Source: Elysia marginata (taxonomy: Eukaryota; Mollusca; Gastropoda; Plakobranchidae). Taken from it: a stretch of DNA of 32,788 nt. The notes beneath the pieces were generated by a model. It was not told where the DNA came from. It made no database searches and was given only the letters and a program-made list of their open reading frames with translations. Positions 1 through 12,400 of this stretch are shown here, piece after piece. Each line of letters begins with the position of its first letter. The first letter of the stretch is position 1. The stretch is taken from the NCBI GenBank assembly GCA_019649035.1, contig BMAT01008308.1, positions 500,804 through 533,591 of the forward strand. Reading direction: 5' to 3'. Made by a program: the position numbers and the translations under genes.

Positions 1-1044
1 GGGGGCAGGTGGAGAGAAAATGTAAATCATAAACTATTGTTTTTTGTATCAGGGCAAGAAAAAGAAAATTTCTCTAAAGAATACTAATGTATTCGATCTC
101 AAGCTGCATCGATCTAGCTTTCTCTGGATGAAAACGTTGTGCTGCCTACCACTTCTATTCCTGTTTAAATCAAACCTCGCTGAGCGTTGAGACAATGTGT
201 TAAGAAAACTTTCTTATTATATAATTTTTTTTCGATAATTGTATTAAATTGATGCTTCGATCCGTTATGAGGACTTTTCTATAGCTGGAAGCCAAGAGAG
301 AGAGAAAAAAAGGGGGGGGGGTATTTGCAAATAGGATACTGCTTGTTTCCCTAGAACCACTTTTTTCCTCGTCATGCCACTCATCTCACGTCTTATACAG
401 GATTCATTTGTTTTGGAAAAAAGACTACGATTAGTTATCTTTTCTTTTTCCCCCTTTTTACTTGAAAAGACTTGGATCAAATTAAGTTCAAATACACCCT
501 TTTGTGCGATCTAATACATGTCTTTAAATAATCCTTAAATTGTATTTCCCTTTTCCATCCCAAGAAATGACTTTTTGAGACAGATTTCAAAGTAAAAATA
601 ATAACGCAAAAAAATCCCACAAAATTCCCAAGATATATGGCTTCCACAAAAAAGATCGGCTAGAATTTCGAATTAGTTCTCTCAAGGTGAAAGTTTATGT
701 GGGTTTGCCAAATTCATTTTATTCTAATAGTAAGCAAATCTTATAAAATAAAAGTTTCTCTTATGTAAACGAAAATCTCGTGAGGCAACCGCTTCGTGCT
801 ATGAAGTTTAAGTTTTTAAATAATGTTACGTGAAGAATGCTTCTCTTGTGATGTGCAAAGTTTTATCTATTCCCATTAAAGAGCACCGACCGATCTAAAA
901 AAGTTAACCTCAGATAACATAACTTCAGATTTATTGTGAGTAATTGGTTGTTAGAAAGTTTATTAAACTGGTTGACTCATTAAATAAATCTACAACAATC
1001 TAACAGCCTGAGTTGTGGAGGAGTACGGAGCCCAGTTTCAAACA
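1..1044. other. AT-rich non-coding DNA
   Basis: No exon-like segment, RNA gene or clear repeat was recognised on either strand. Short A and T runs dominate, and there is a homopolymer G run near 310-320. Open frames are short and of low complexity. Confidence 0.6.
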
Positions 1045-1240
1045 CTTTTTTTTTCTTTGGCTTACCTATGAAAAAAAGTTATCACGACTTCCATAAGCTT
1101 TAATGTTGCATTCAGATGAGACACGAGGCAAAAGTAGATAGACATTAATCGAATAGGAATTGAACTCGCATCTCTCGCTCATACCGACGCCCTTTCAGGC
1201 AAGAATAGATAACCAGGCTATCCGCGTTCACTAATTCTTT
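1045..1240 (-). repeat. SINE-like repeat with tRNA-type head (minus strand)
   Basis: Read on the minus strand, a Pol III A-box-like sequence (TAGCCTGGTTA, near 1217-1227) is followed about 55 bases later by a B-box match (GTTCAATTCC, near 1159-1168). After that comes an unrelated body that ends at a T-rich run on the plus strand (1047-1056), equivalent to an A-rich tail. This order of tRNA-like head, body and A-rich tail is the layout of tRNA-derived SINEs. The head does not fold into a good tRNA, so a functional tRNA gene is unlikely. The boundaries are approximate and no target-site duplication was established. Confidence 0.4.
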
Positions 1241-2720
1241 CATCAAAGGTAAGCCATAGATTAAAGAACCATTTACTTTGATGATTAATATAACAGATGT
1301 AGGCCATGTCATTGCTGATATAGATACCTCCACAGATATTATGACTGTTATTAGGCCTTGAGGGCATAGAGAAGGAATTTATTATTTAAAAACTCTTCCC
1401 CATTGTGATACTTTACTTTCTTTATCATATGAACTTGCTTAGGTTTAAGTTTGTAATGCATGGGGCGTGTCAGTATACCGACGCAAATAGATTATATAAC
1501 AGTAAGAAATAAACTACAAATGTATATGTTATCAAGTTATTTTTTTAGAATGGTTTCAATTCCATGCTAGAAATAAACGGCTTCAGGGAAAAATGAAACA
1601 TATCCATTCCAAAATTTGGCAAAAATTGCTTTTCCTTATCATTCCCTATCACCAGGAAAACGATTTCATAGAATCATCAACAAGTGTGACCTTTATTTCA
1701 ATAAATACAACATTTAAAGACAAGAAAAGATAGATTTGTAATATTGATTTGAATATAAACTTTACAGCACGGTAAAAAGACGTTTGTTGCTCCTTTTGCC
1801 CCCGAAACCCTGAAAGTTAAGAATTTAATTTTTTTCTTCAAAGATTTATTTGACGTGTCTAGACACTTCCCATTTTGTCAAGAAAATTATGTAATAAAAC
1901 ATTAAACCAATTAAATCATATAAGCTTTAGAGAGATGTCTAGGAACACCCGCAAGCTATGAAAATAAATTACTTTTCTAATTGGATTTCAAACTGTTTTT
2001 AAAACTCCTTTAGGGGTAACCGTTTTTCTTACAGTATTCTTTTTTATGGAGCAGGTTTGCCTCTATAGGAAACAAAATAATGTTTTTGGTAACTTCCAAT
2101 CAGACAGTTTTGTAGCCTTATGCTAAGGCAAATGAATCACATACACCATATTACTAACGAGGGTATTAGTTGTATAAAAGTACAGGCGATCAATTACCTG
2201 ATTTGGTTTCACGTAACACCGCAAAAGCTCATTGAAAATCTACAGTTTTTATGACTAATTTTATTCGTTTTGAATTAGAATAACATCAGAAGGTTTCATC
2301 TATAAAGCTTTGAGATAGAGCAATAGGAGATCTTTTAGCCTCCATATTTTAAACTGTTTCTCAGCTTATTGAAAACGTTTATGATGTTGAATACTAGTGC
2401 TTCATAGTCTGGAAACACTGAACAAATTCTTTTCAACATTTTTTCCTTTGGCCTTTCTTATCTAATTGATGACCCAATGGATTAGTAGATGGCTTAGATT
2501 CATAGGTATGCATCGTTTTATATTTCTTTTTGCGCAGTTTTAGGATAATGTCTTTAAATATAATGTTTTTATGTTGAGTATTTTAGTAATTTTTATACTA
2601 GTCTTCCACTCAAGTGAGAGGAGGGAGGCTAATCTCTCACTCATTATCTATAATGAGAAATGGCGTGCGAAATATCTTTTATCTTGGTTCAATAAGGTTA
2701 CACCAATCCTAATCTATCCT
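1241..2720. other. non-coding DNA, nothing recognised
   Basis: AT-rich sequence without a supportable gene. No paired splice sites around an open frame and no clear repeat structure were seen. Confidence 0.55.
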
Positions 2721-2741
2721 AGATAGATAGATAGATAGATA
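2721..2741 (+). repeat. GATA microsatellite (short)
   Basis: About five tandem GATA units. A much longer tract of the same motif lies about 120 bases downstream. Confidence 0.9.
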
Positions 2742-2862
2742 TCAATAAAGACTTGGAAGGCCCCTTCTTCAGGTAAAGTTTGTTATGGCTGCCCTCTACG
2801 TCTTTCCAGTGTCTTAAAATCCTCTAGAACGTGTTTATTTCTATGAACGCACCAGTTTAGAG

Positions 2863-2938
<76 letters not shown>
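2863..2938 (+). repeat. compound (TAGA)n(GA)n microsatellite
   Basis: About nine tandem TAGA units pass directly into about nineteen GA units. The purine-rich strand is the plus strand. Such tracts are usually length-polymorphic. Confidence 0.95.
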
Positions 2939-2941
<3 letters not shown>

Positions 2942-5226
2942 GAAAACTCATCACATGTCTTATTAACAAATCTACCTCTACGTGTATCAGACTTATTTTG
3001 GCATTAAAATTGTCCATTTTATACCTTTATTCTCTGTGATACCTATTCCCATTTTTACATTGTCCGTGCGGTATTGAAACAAAATGAATAATTTTCTAAC
3101 TGGGCCCATGTGAATGATTCATCGGTAGCGTTCTCCCCATCAAAGTGAACCTGATTTCATTTCAAGATTGTAAAAAAAAAGCCAACTAACTACAGCCGAA
3201 GTTTACCATAGTTTCAAAAAATAACAGCAAAAATTAATAGCTGATCAGTGCGACTGAATATTTCTGTACCAATGTTTTCAATGTAAAAAATCTTTGTCTC
3301 AGAGAGATGCGTTTCTTCCAATACATTTTTTTTCTTCGCTCGTTGACCTCATACCTCATTAAATAAATAAGAGAATTAAAGTTTTGACTGAATGGTGGCA
3401 CGCTAAGCCTATAATATATATATATCAATTGGAAATTAAAATTTACTCTTTTTCAAACTAACTATTTGTTAAACCTGTAATGAGGTTTTAAGTCGAAAAA
3501 GGTAGCAAATTTTGAGTGTTTCACGATTAACATACCAAAAAAAGTAACAAATATTTTTGTTAATATTGTTCTCTGCTTATTTTAAAGTATATCACTATCG
3601 TTTCTATCTAAAACATAAATTATATTTATACTTTAAAATGAAGAATTAACTGTCATTCTACACGTTAAAATACAGCGTAAAAGGCTAAACGTTTTACAAT
3701 ATTAACTTAAAATATACTTAGTTCAACATTTTTGCCGTCTTTTAGAGAGTCTAAATAGTCGCAATCTCGTGTCATCTTGAGAAGTGACGAGATAGCTCTC
3801 AGGTTCTTTAATGGTTCTTAAGCAAAATAAAAGTGTAAGTTAGGAACCTATGGTAATTGTAGGTCTTTGAACAAAACACACGATCTTTCATTGAAAAGGA
3901 AGTAAAAAAAATATTTTGATAAAATTACATGTATTTCTTAAAATACATTAACTATTTCAAAAGACACGACTGACTGTCTTGTCGCATTTCTACTTCATTT
4001 AGATCATGCAAACTTAAAGGATGCCAATTTTTATTGATCCCTAAACATTACTCAACACTATCAAGCAGGGAAATAACATTTTCTTTTCTCTTAAATTCGC
4101 CCATTAGAGAGATAGAAAAGAGAAAAAATAAAAACATGTAAATAGTGATGTATAGATGGTGATAGAGATCAAGAGAAAGAAAGAGACCGACAGAGACAAA
4201 GAGACTTGTCTTGCTAACTATGCTCTTGGCCAGACCACCCGCTTGACTAATTCATTTTAGTTCTGTGATGAAAGCAATCCATTGTTGTCTGCTCTCTGCG
4301 ATGTTGCATGGCTTGTTCAGGTCTGCTTTCTTGAAAAGATAAATGTGTTTTTAGATCGCTGTTTATAGATATTGAAAAGGGCTTTTTGGGGGGAGAAACA
4401 TCTTGCCATGGCTATGTATTTTGTGGGCTGGGTACCACCATCGTAAATAACACCCCGAAAACACCCATCTAGAATCTAGATAGAGATACACAGACCGGTA
4501 ATGATGAGAGAAATGGCAAGTCTTTGATAGATAAAATCTTTCATATTACTTTTAGCCTCCAATGGCCTTCTAACATCAAAACATGAACCTACATTGATGT
4601 TCTTTTTCATACTGCAACAGTATCTATTTACTAGATGTTTGATAGATTTTACTCTATGAGAACTGAGATAGGGAAATAAAATAGTCCGTTAAAAAACCCC
4701 TGCAAATTTTAGTTTATCTAACATCTTTAAAAAAAATAATATCTTTTCTGTAGTTTCTCAATATCCTGTCAGCCTCTCCCTCTGTCTGTCTCTCTCTCTT
4801 CCTCTATCTTTCTTAGAAATTTTCCTTTAGGGAAGGCAACATTTTGCACAGAGGACATTTTGTCTCGCTATACAGTTATCTTGCGCTCCTTACGACCTCA
4901 GCACATTATATTTTAGTGTATTTAAGATTACACTGTTATTATTTGCCACCTTGGAAGTGCACATTATTCCTAGCATCACCTTCTAATCGAATTCATTCTC
5001 TTATTACATGTATATGCAAGCTATGTCCGAATTTCGAAAGGGTTTAAGAAACAACCATGTACAATAAACCTGCAGAGGTTAGCCTTGAAGACTCTTAATC
5101 TTTCTAGAAAAATTTACGTAAGTCAGTTTATATTGTCAATCTGTGGAGATATATTCTTAGTGTATAATTCCAATGTAAAAACTACTGGTCAGAGTTGTGA
5201 AGGTATTTTGCCTGATGGTGTAGGCG
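2939..5226. other. non-coding DNA with a purine-rich patch
   Basis: No gene could be supported. A purine-rich stretch rich in GAGA and AGAGAC lies at about 4104-4206, and a CT-rich stretch at about 4770-4812. Open frames in this interval are short and show no domain motif. Confidence 0.55.
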
Positions 5227-5290
5227 TGTGTTTGCTGTCTGTATTTGTCTCTGTCTCTTTCTCTGTCTGTCTATGTGTGTGCCTCTCATA
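5227..5290 (+). repeat. imperfect CTGT/CTCTGT low-complexity tract
   Basis: An interrupted pyrimidine-rich tract made of TGTCT and CTGTC units. It is a shorter relative of the strong CTGT tract at 7235. Reading frames through it give only repetitive Ser/Val/Cys/Leu strings. Confidence 0.75.
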
Positions 5291-7234
5291 AAATTTTGTA
5301 AAATATTTTTTCTTCCTTCAAATTTTCCTATTTTTTCATCTGTGGCTCACATGTCATGGATTATATTGTTCCCCCCCCCCAGCACTTTTTTACATTCCCT
5401 ATGCTTCAATTAGATGTCATGTGTCTTCTCTTTTCTCCCTTATCAGCTTCTTGACTTTATTAATCTTTTCCATCTTGGAATTCTCGTCTCATTGTCATAA
5501 CCTTGGCTCTCCATTTCTTTCTCCTAATCTCTCTTTATTGATCAATCTTCCCAGCAACTTCTAATAACTTCAAGCAAAAATAATGACAGCTCCGTAAAAA
5601 AAAGTGTTTACTTTTCGAGACGGAAAAAAATCATGGTATTTATCTTTGAAAAAAGATATGTCTTTAATTTTGATATTAAGAAACTCGGTGACTTAGACAT
5701 TTTATATTTTTTTTGGGTCGGGCACCAATGCTCGTAAGTTCTTTTATGTCCTTTCAGTTCGATTAGACAAATTTTTTTACGTCGCATTTGATGCTATTTC
5801 TGTTTACCACGTTGTGTCGATCCAAAAACCCCAGGATTCGATCATGGTCATTATTATGTAATGCTAAAAATCTGACCAGCAAAGAGCTAATGAGTTTTTC
5901 CCGGTGTTGAAGATCGATTGTCTAATAAGTCTGGCTAATGAATGAGCCTTACGTCAGGAAATATTTTCTTTTGAGGAGGATGAAATATTAAAAATTCAGA
6001 AAGTAGAAATAAATTAAACTAATAGGGGACAAACAAATTCATAGACCGTTTTTGACTATGTTCCCTCATCAACGCTAACAAAACAACCGGCTTCAACTTT
6101 AATGTTTGTTTATTTTTCATGTTTTTTAAATTGGGTTCTGTTCAAAGACATGTTATGTCTCCTGATTTTTAAATGATCTAGATGTTGTGACAAAACGCAC
6201 TGAGATTAGGTTGAGAAGGTTAAGTAAACCTAAAAATTAAATTTGCAAAGTTTGCAAGAATGTCTTACTCCTCTAAAACAATCAGAAAACAGGGCGACGG
6301 TTCAAACGCATTTGAAACAAGAGGTATAAACTTTAACAAAATTGATCGTATGTCAAATATCTGTCTCATTTAATTAGGATCATTAAGCTTCTGTTTTACT
6401 GTCGTATTACATGGTGGCAAAAGTTACGGACATTTTCTTATTCACTAGCACAAACAACGAACTGATGTTTTAATTACTGTTTCCAGCAATCATTAGTATA
6501 CAGTAACAATCGCGTTGCTTAGTTTTTCCTTCGTTTGCACTTTTAAAGGTTATGTTTACGGAATAAACATGTGAACGTTGAAAACAAGTTGAAAAGCGTG
6601 AGCATCTAGTTTATTTTGTTTGTTTTTAGTTCTTTTTGTCTTTACGATGTCTTGACGCTCATCTTGTTTCTCCCATAGCCTAATTATGCTACAGGCAGCC
6701 AGGTGGAAAAACTTTGACAATAAATTATTGCTCGTTTGGTTGTCATCGCTAAGATAAATGCCAAAAACGTGCGCTTGTTTCTTCTTCTGGAGCAAGAAGA
6801 CTAAAACTTGTCGGGTCGGTTTGTATTCTCTTCAGGAGCCGTGGATTTATCTGAGTGGTTCTGTTATCTTGTACAAGGGTGGCAAGGTACGGAGGAAGTG
6901 CGGAAGTTGTTCATGGAATGCTGTTAATGCGTGTGAAAGCATGCGTGTGTGAAGTTTGCAAGAGTAAGGTAAAATAGAGTGCTCTCGGCAGGAGGCAAAA
7001 AATCGGTGACAGCCTCTTTATACGCATGCTCCAATTTTAAAACCAGCACTAATTTGGATATTATGTCGAACCAGTTGGGAAGTTCAAAAGAAAGAAAGGC
7101 AACAAGAAAATGACGGCTAACAAATTCGGACGTAATGCTTTAATATTTTTCGTTCCTTAAATTTGAGAAAATAATGATGGGGCAAAATGATCTTTTTATC
7201 TACCAATGTGTCGTTCTATCTTTACACCTTTCAA
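5291..7234. other. non-coding DNA, nothing recognised
   Basis: AT-rich DNA with a run of C at about 5371-5380. Several open frames of 60-80 codons occur on both strands around 6556-6952, but none shows a domain, plausible splice sites or exon-like composition. Confidence 0.5.
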
Positions 7235-7290
7235 TCTCTGTCTGTCTGTCTGTCTGTCTCTCTCTGTATGCCTGTCTGTTTCTCTCCGTC

Positions 7291-7327
<37 letters not shown>

Positions 7328-7405
7328 ATGTATGTATGTATGTATCTAATTGGCTGTCTGTCTGTCTGTCTCTCTATCTATTTACTTATCTATCTATGTA
7401 CCCTT
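7235..7405 (+). repeat. (CTGT)n-rich microsatellite
   Basis: Tandem CTGT units, interrupted by CTCT and then passing through TATG units (about 7327-7343) into CTGT again and CTAT. Frames through it encode only Cys/Leu/Ser/Val repeats, so they are not genes. Long CTGT tracts are common in gastropod genomes, which is weak support for a mollusc source. Confidence 0.95.
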
Positions 7406-8083
7406 CTTTCTTAAATTTTAACTGTTTTTCTTTATCTGTCTTTTCCATCCTTGCGATAGAAAATTTCTAAGATTAGGGAATGCTAGTGCCACACGGAAGA
7501 AGGCTATGTAAAACAAGCAGTTCTCTAAAATACTTTTAACTACATGTACACTGACAGTGGAACGTAAGATTAAGTAAACTAAAGATGCTGCTTGTGTTTG
7601 CTTTCTCGCGTGTGCTTTTCCAGGTTGCTCTGCCAATATTTATTATACTTCAATGAATCGTCGAACTTATCTTCCTAAATTTCTTTTGGAAAGCAACTGC
7701 ATTTTATTTTAGTCAAGATATTCACAACAGCATAGCTTTTACTATTTTTAGCTATAAATTATACTTTTTTGTGCAAATCACAAAAATTAGGGAGAATATT
7801 AGAGTAGTCCACTTGTACTACTGATTTGTAGTACTTTACAAACTTTAGATAATACCATGGAACTAGTCCTGTATAAATGCTGATTCTAAAAGCTGTTTGA
7901 AAACATTATGGTCGACACAAACAAACCCTAAATATTCGCTGTAAAGGAAACCTAATTGAAAAGTTCTTTCACAGGACAATAAGATACAGAGCACAAGGCC
8001 CATTATCGTAAACAAAACACGCTATAGTTGACTTAGGATTATAATCTGTGAGTGGGCTCCTAAGTTGTCCGAATCAAAACAAT
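7406..8083. other. non-coding DNA, nothing recognised
   Basis: No gene or repeat was recognised between the CTGT tract and the first MITE copy. Confidence 0.5.
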
Positions 8084-8238
8084 AGAGACCTTTAGCACAC
8101 GAACCGTGTCTCACTACGCGTACGTGAAAATCGGGAAAGCAGATTGAGGAAACTATAAAAATAATGAAACCAGTTTCTAAAAATAGACGCCACTGACGTT
8201 CGCGTCATACTCAAGTGTTGCTGCTTAAAGTCTGTAAT
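8084..8238 (+). mobile_element. MITE copy 1 (TA target, ~155 bp)
   Basis: First of four copies of a short non-coding element; the others are at 8306-8468 (same strand) and 32127-32280 and 32494-32642 (opposite strand). The ends form imperfect terminal inverted repeats: GAGACCTTTAGC at the left, against CAGACTTTAAGC read inward from the right. A TA dinucleotide sits immediately outside each end, as expected of Tc1/mariner-type insertion. Inside is a shared core including ACGCGTACGTGAAAATCGGG and AAACCAGTTTCTAAAAATAG. It has no coding capacity, so any movement would need a transposase made elsewhere. Confidence 0.75.
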
Positions 8239-8305
8239 GTTTCTCTGTTGTGATTAATGATGTAAGTATGTTTAATACTTTGCGGTTGGTTGATTTCCTA
8301 ACATT

Positions 8306-8468
8306 AGAGACCTTTAGCACACGCACCGTGTCTCATTACGCGTACGTGAAAATCGGGAAAATCGGGAAAGCAGATCAAGGAAACTATTAAAATAATGAAA
8401 CCAGTTTCTAAAAATAGACCCACAGACGTTCCCGTCATACTCACGTGTTGCTGCTTAAACTCTGTAAT
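8306..8468 (+). mobile_element. MITE copy 2 (TA target, internal 9 bp duplication)
   Basis: Second copy of the family, in the same orientation as copy 1 and starting 222 bases after it. It is also flanked by TA on both sides. It differs from copy 1 by several substitutions and by a tandem duplication in which AAAATCGGG occurs twice in succession (about 8347-8366). The apparent open frame that begins inside it and runs to about 8667 is chance read-through from the repeat. Confidence 0.75.
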
Positions 8469-9197
8469 ATCTAGGATAGCTACGTGTTGGCTAGTAGTGT
8501 TGATGTTATCTCTGCATGCTCACCACGAAATGACCTCTTTACCTGTCTCACTCAGCCATATTCCCACCCACTCCACAACTAAACAAGGAAAAGGAATTGA
8601 TGAGATGTATCCCTCATACTTTTTGCCGAAGTTTGAAGCAAGCACTCCCAGTTTATTATGTACGTAATTATTTTGACAACTTGGATTGGATTTAATGAAG
8701 TGTTGAGATCCAAGGCTAAGTACAGAGCTTCAGAAAAAAAACCCCCAACAAACTCTGGCCTTTTCTGTAGCTTCTTTCATTTAATTTAATAATGGCCGAA
8801 TCATCAATAAACCTAAAGAGAAGTCCAGTTTATCCAATAAAAAGGACTCGCCCCAGGGCCCTCGCTTCCCATGGGCCCCTCTAAATCCTCGCCTAGTCCT
8901 CAGTCAGTGTGCTGAGAAAAGCTTCAGGGGATCTATTGAGTTATCTGCGGTTACAAGCCACGCATACATCCACCGGTCTCCAAATATATGCAAGCTTATT
9001 GAGCCTGTAAATTTGTCAAAGTTCTCTATTATTCTTTAGTCGTTTGCGTTTTGCTTAGTTTCTTTGTTTGACTCAGCTCTTTTAATAACCGGGTGTTCAT
9101 CGTCGTTTATGATGTTGCACAAACCTTGGAGAAATTGACGTTACTGTTTGTTAAAACTGAGAGACGATGATGTTACTCATGCTACTTGCTGACTGTG
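8469..9197. other. non-coding DNA with a GC-rich patch
   Basis: No gene was recognised. A GC-rich pocket at about 8848-8912 (GGGCCC and CCATGGGCCCC motifs) stands out from the AT-rich surroundings and may be an old repeat fragment. No terminal structure was found around it. Confidence 0.45.
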
Positions 9198-9460
9198 CGG
9201 CGACGTGGTCTAGTGGTGGACACTCCGCTCTCAGACCCTGGTTTGGCGGGTTTGCTCCTGGGAAATGCTCTCTTCACATAGTCCCTTGTCCCTCTGAGGC
9301 GTCAAATGAGTACCCGGCTACAGGCACTGAAAGATCTTGTTCATTAGAACAGTATGTTTCGTTCCTTGGCTTCTCTATGGTTGAAAGTTGTCCGTCGGGG
9401 AATCTACAGAAAGCACTCGGACAATGTTAGTGAATTAGAAGCTACTAATAAAACTCTTTT
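9198..9460 (+). repeat. SINE-like repeat with tRNA-type head
   Basis: The element opens with an exact A-box (TGGTCTAGTGG, about 9207-9217). A degenerate B-box region (GGGTTTGCTCC) follows about 42 bases later. A body of about 190 bases ends in an AT-rich tail containing AATAAAACTC near 9448. This is the layout of a tRNA-derived SINE. The open frame through it has no protein features. The right boundary is approximate. Confidence 0.5.
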
Positions 9461-12400
9461 TACTTTACCGCCCCCATACAAGTCCCTAAACCGTCCAAGG
9501 TTATGACAAATAAAGCTTGCCATTCACTCCAGTTCTTAGCTTCTATTTCTTTTTGCATGTATATGCAAAATTTCTTATATTCGTTTTGTGTCATCATCAT
9601 TTTCTTTCCCCGCTCCCCATCTTTATGCTTGAGGTGGCATTCTCATCTCATCCATGTTCAGATCATGTCCCATGTGTAACGTTACTCATTCTCCTTTTCG
9701 GTTCGTTTTTCTTATGGTTTTATCACCACCTCTGTTTATTACTACTTCTTTAGAGACTTAGTCAAAGTACTGCATAATTAGAATTCGTTTTGGCATTTCT
9801 TGTTGAAGGAAGTAAGCTTTCTTCCCGACTTTTGCAAAATATTTGCGACTTTTTTTTGCATCCTACAAATATCTAAGTATATAGTTACAATGAAGGCTAC
9901 ATATTAAGATGACGAGACGCCAGGTTGTATTTTTAAAGGTTCGACTCAACGCCTTGGGTTCAAAATCTTGTGCTTTACCGACATATCCATCTAACTACAA
10001 TAAATGTTTAAATAATATCTCAAATCAACAATAAAGGAAGATGATCAAAAACTTATATCTAGCAATAGACAAGATGAAAGACAGAACAAGACAGTACAAG
10101 ACAGAACAAATTAACATAATGGGTCACATATCAGTTAACTCAAATTCAATTCATTGAAAAAGCTTTGTATTGGCTAAAGAGGCCATTGCACAGGAACGGA
10201 AAAGCTACACTTCAGTTTGATATTTCGTCCTTTTTGTTTTTAAAATTGTTCACTTTGTATTCCTGTTGTTTTAAAGAATACCGATTCATCGTAAAAAGGC
10301 TTTTCTTTTTAAAGTAAAACTCTATTTATCATTTCAAGTAAGACAGAATGGAACTGTACTTGGCCACAATCGTCTTTTTTCAGCGATTATTACGACATTT
10401 ACCTTGAGAGCTGCGGCGAGGATGTGATTCATAATAGTGTCGCTATGTTTTTGAAACTGAAAATCTGCGAAGAAGAAATCAATTGAAACTTAAATCCATC
10501 AGGTACGCTAGCTTGTCGATTTTTTCGCTGTGAAATAAGGCTTGTTGCTGGAGATGGCATCGAGTGACAGACACTCGTCAATGACACCGACTATTTGTGT
10601 TTGTTGAGTCCAGTTTTGTTTAGTTAAACTTGGGTTGGACACGAAAAGGTCAACCTTCAGCACAAGAGACCTCTTGTTCTAAGCCCATGTCTGGGAATAC
10701 TTAGTCTAGTTGGGAGACGAGGCTAAAGATTTGGTTGTTTGGTTTTATTTCCTTATAGGTTCAAACTTCTGTAAACTGCCACAATTATAGGGAGAAGTGA
10801 AAGTTGGTTTTAAATACTGTTTCGTTATTTCTATGGTAAGTAGATTTGCCTTAACTAAAAAATCTATTGTACCAATTTAACCTTCTTTCCTCCTTCTCCT
10901 CCGTCTCATCATCATCATCGAGTGTCAAACTTCTCGCACTTCTGTCAGCCCGCTGCACGCCTTTATATCATCCAATCACCTTTTTAACCGTTCTTCTATA
11001 GAGTTTTTCTACAAAGAACTACAAAATGCCTTAAACCTTTACTATGTCATTTGTTGTGAGGGCAAATCTTTCTAATATGGTGCTTCAGAAAACTGGAAAC
11101 TTGGATTGTGTAAAAGTTGTTATTTTCTCAGCACCTATAGCAGGTGATAAAGAAATAATGCGGAGATTTAAACAGTCATAATCATATTTTAACTAATTTC
11201 ATCTAAAAAAATGCAACCGTTTAATCTGTTAAAAATAAAGCAGCTACAAATGACTGTGGTAATGGATTCAGTTATGTCAAATCAGATAGGATCCATGAAA
11301 TGGGTTTGTGATAAACTAAGCGAAAATCCCCTCTAACATCAAGCAATAAATTGGTAGAGGACGAATGCTATTAACTGTAACGTATAATAATTTCACTATA
11401 TGTACCGTGTATTATTACAGGGATGAAAATTTTCATAAATGAATAGAAACATAGTTTACTAAAATGTAAAGACAGCTTTTAAAAAACTACAAAGAAATAT
11501 AACTGCGTAGAATGACACCAGCTTCTCAAGGAAGTTCAATAAAGAAGTATAATAATTGGGAAAAGTATACCACCTTATGACTTGATCACAGATGCCTCGG
11601 AGATGCTCATTACAATTTTACATTGTTTCAGTTCGGGTCTTATGTGTATCCTGCTAAAACCGCAGTTACTCTCGCGTCGCGGCGTCAAGGCTGCCGTATC
11701 AGCTAACAGGATCTTACGCCATAAATGGCACCCTATATTTTTTTTACTGGTAACATCTTTGCTGTTCTCGTTTGACCCTTTCTAGTTTATTGATGTTTCG
11801 ATCAGAATTCCATTAGACCTCAGGCGAGGGTTGACTCCCTGCCATGAAGGCTTAAGCGATTTAGTCTGATGAAAAAAAGGTTGTCACCAACTTTCTGGTC
11901 TTTCTCTCCCTCATCCTATCATCCCTTTCCGCTTAGTCCACATCTCGTACGATTTTTTCTGCCTTCTCCCTCCGTATTCTCTCGTGTTCAATTAGCTCTT
12001 GTTTGATGTCACGTTTTCAACATTTCAATCATGTTTTTTTCCATCACTTTCCCCCTTCAATCGAGATATAAAAAAAATTTACATGATAACTACAAGGACC
12101 AGAAATAAACAATGTTTCTCAGAAGCAAACAGTCACGGTCCCACACTTAAAAGAAATATAAATGGAGCGACACACTTGTAAAACTTATTGACGGATCTCT
12201 TATCTAACATCTCCTTAAGTGTCTTGTTTTGTACGTAAAAGAATTCAAGTTTTGTTCTAGTATTTTTATGTATTTGTGTGTATTTCTAATTGCAGATTTG
12301 GGTCCCCTTTTCCCCATTGAGCCGAAGGTCTTTCTCAATAAACCATGTAATTTAGTTTGATGTTATTTCTAGCTGTGTTTGGTTTATTGATGTTTGAGAG

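Noticed and set aside
7174-7470. Open frames of 75-98 codons across the CTGT tract
   Set aside because: The sequence is a microsatellite; the translation is only Cys/Leu/Ser/Val repeats.
8395-8667. 90-codon plus-strand open frame
   Set aside because: It starts inside MITE copy 2 and continues into anonymous flank, without a domain or splice context.
9167-9430. 87-codon plus-strand open frame
   Set aside because: It coincides with the tRNA-headed SINE-like repeat at 9198-9460.
9940-10010. Another tRNA-like segment (GGTTCGACTCAA)
   Set aside because: Only a B-box-like word was seen. No A-box at suitable spacing and no body or tail could be defined.
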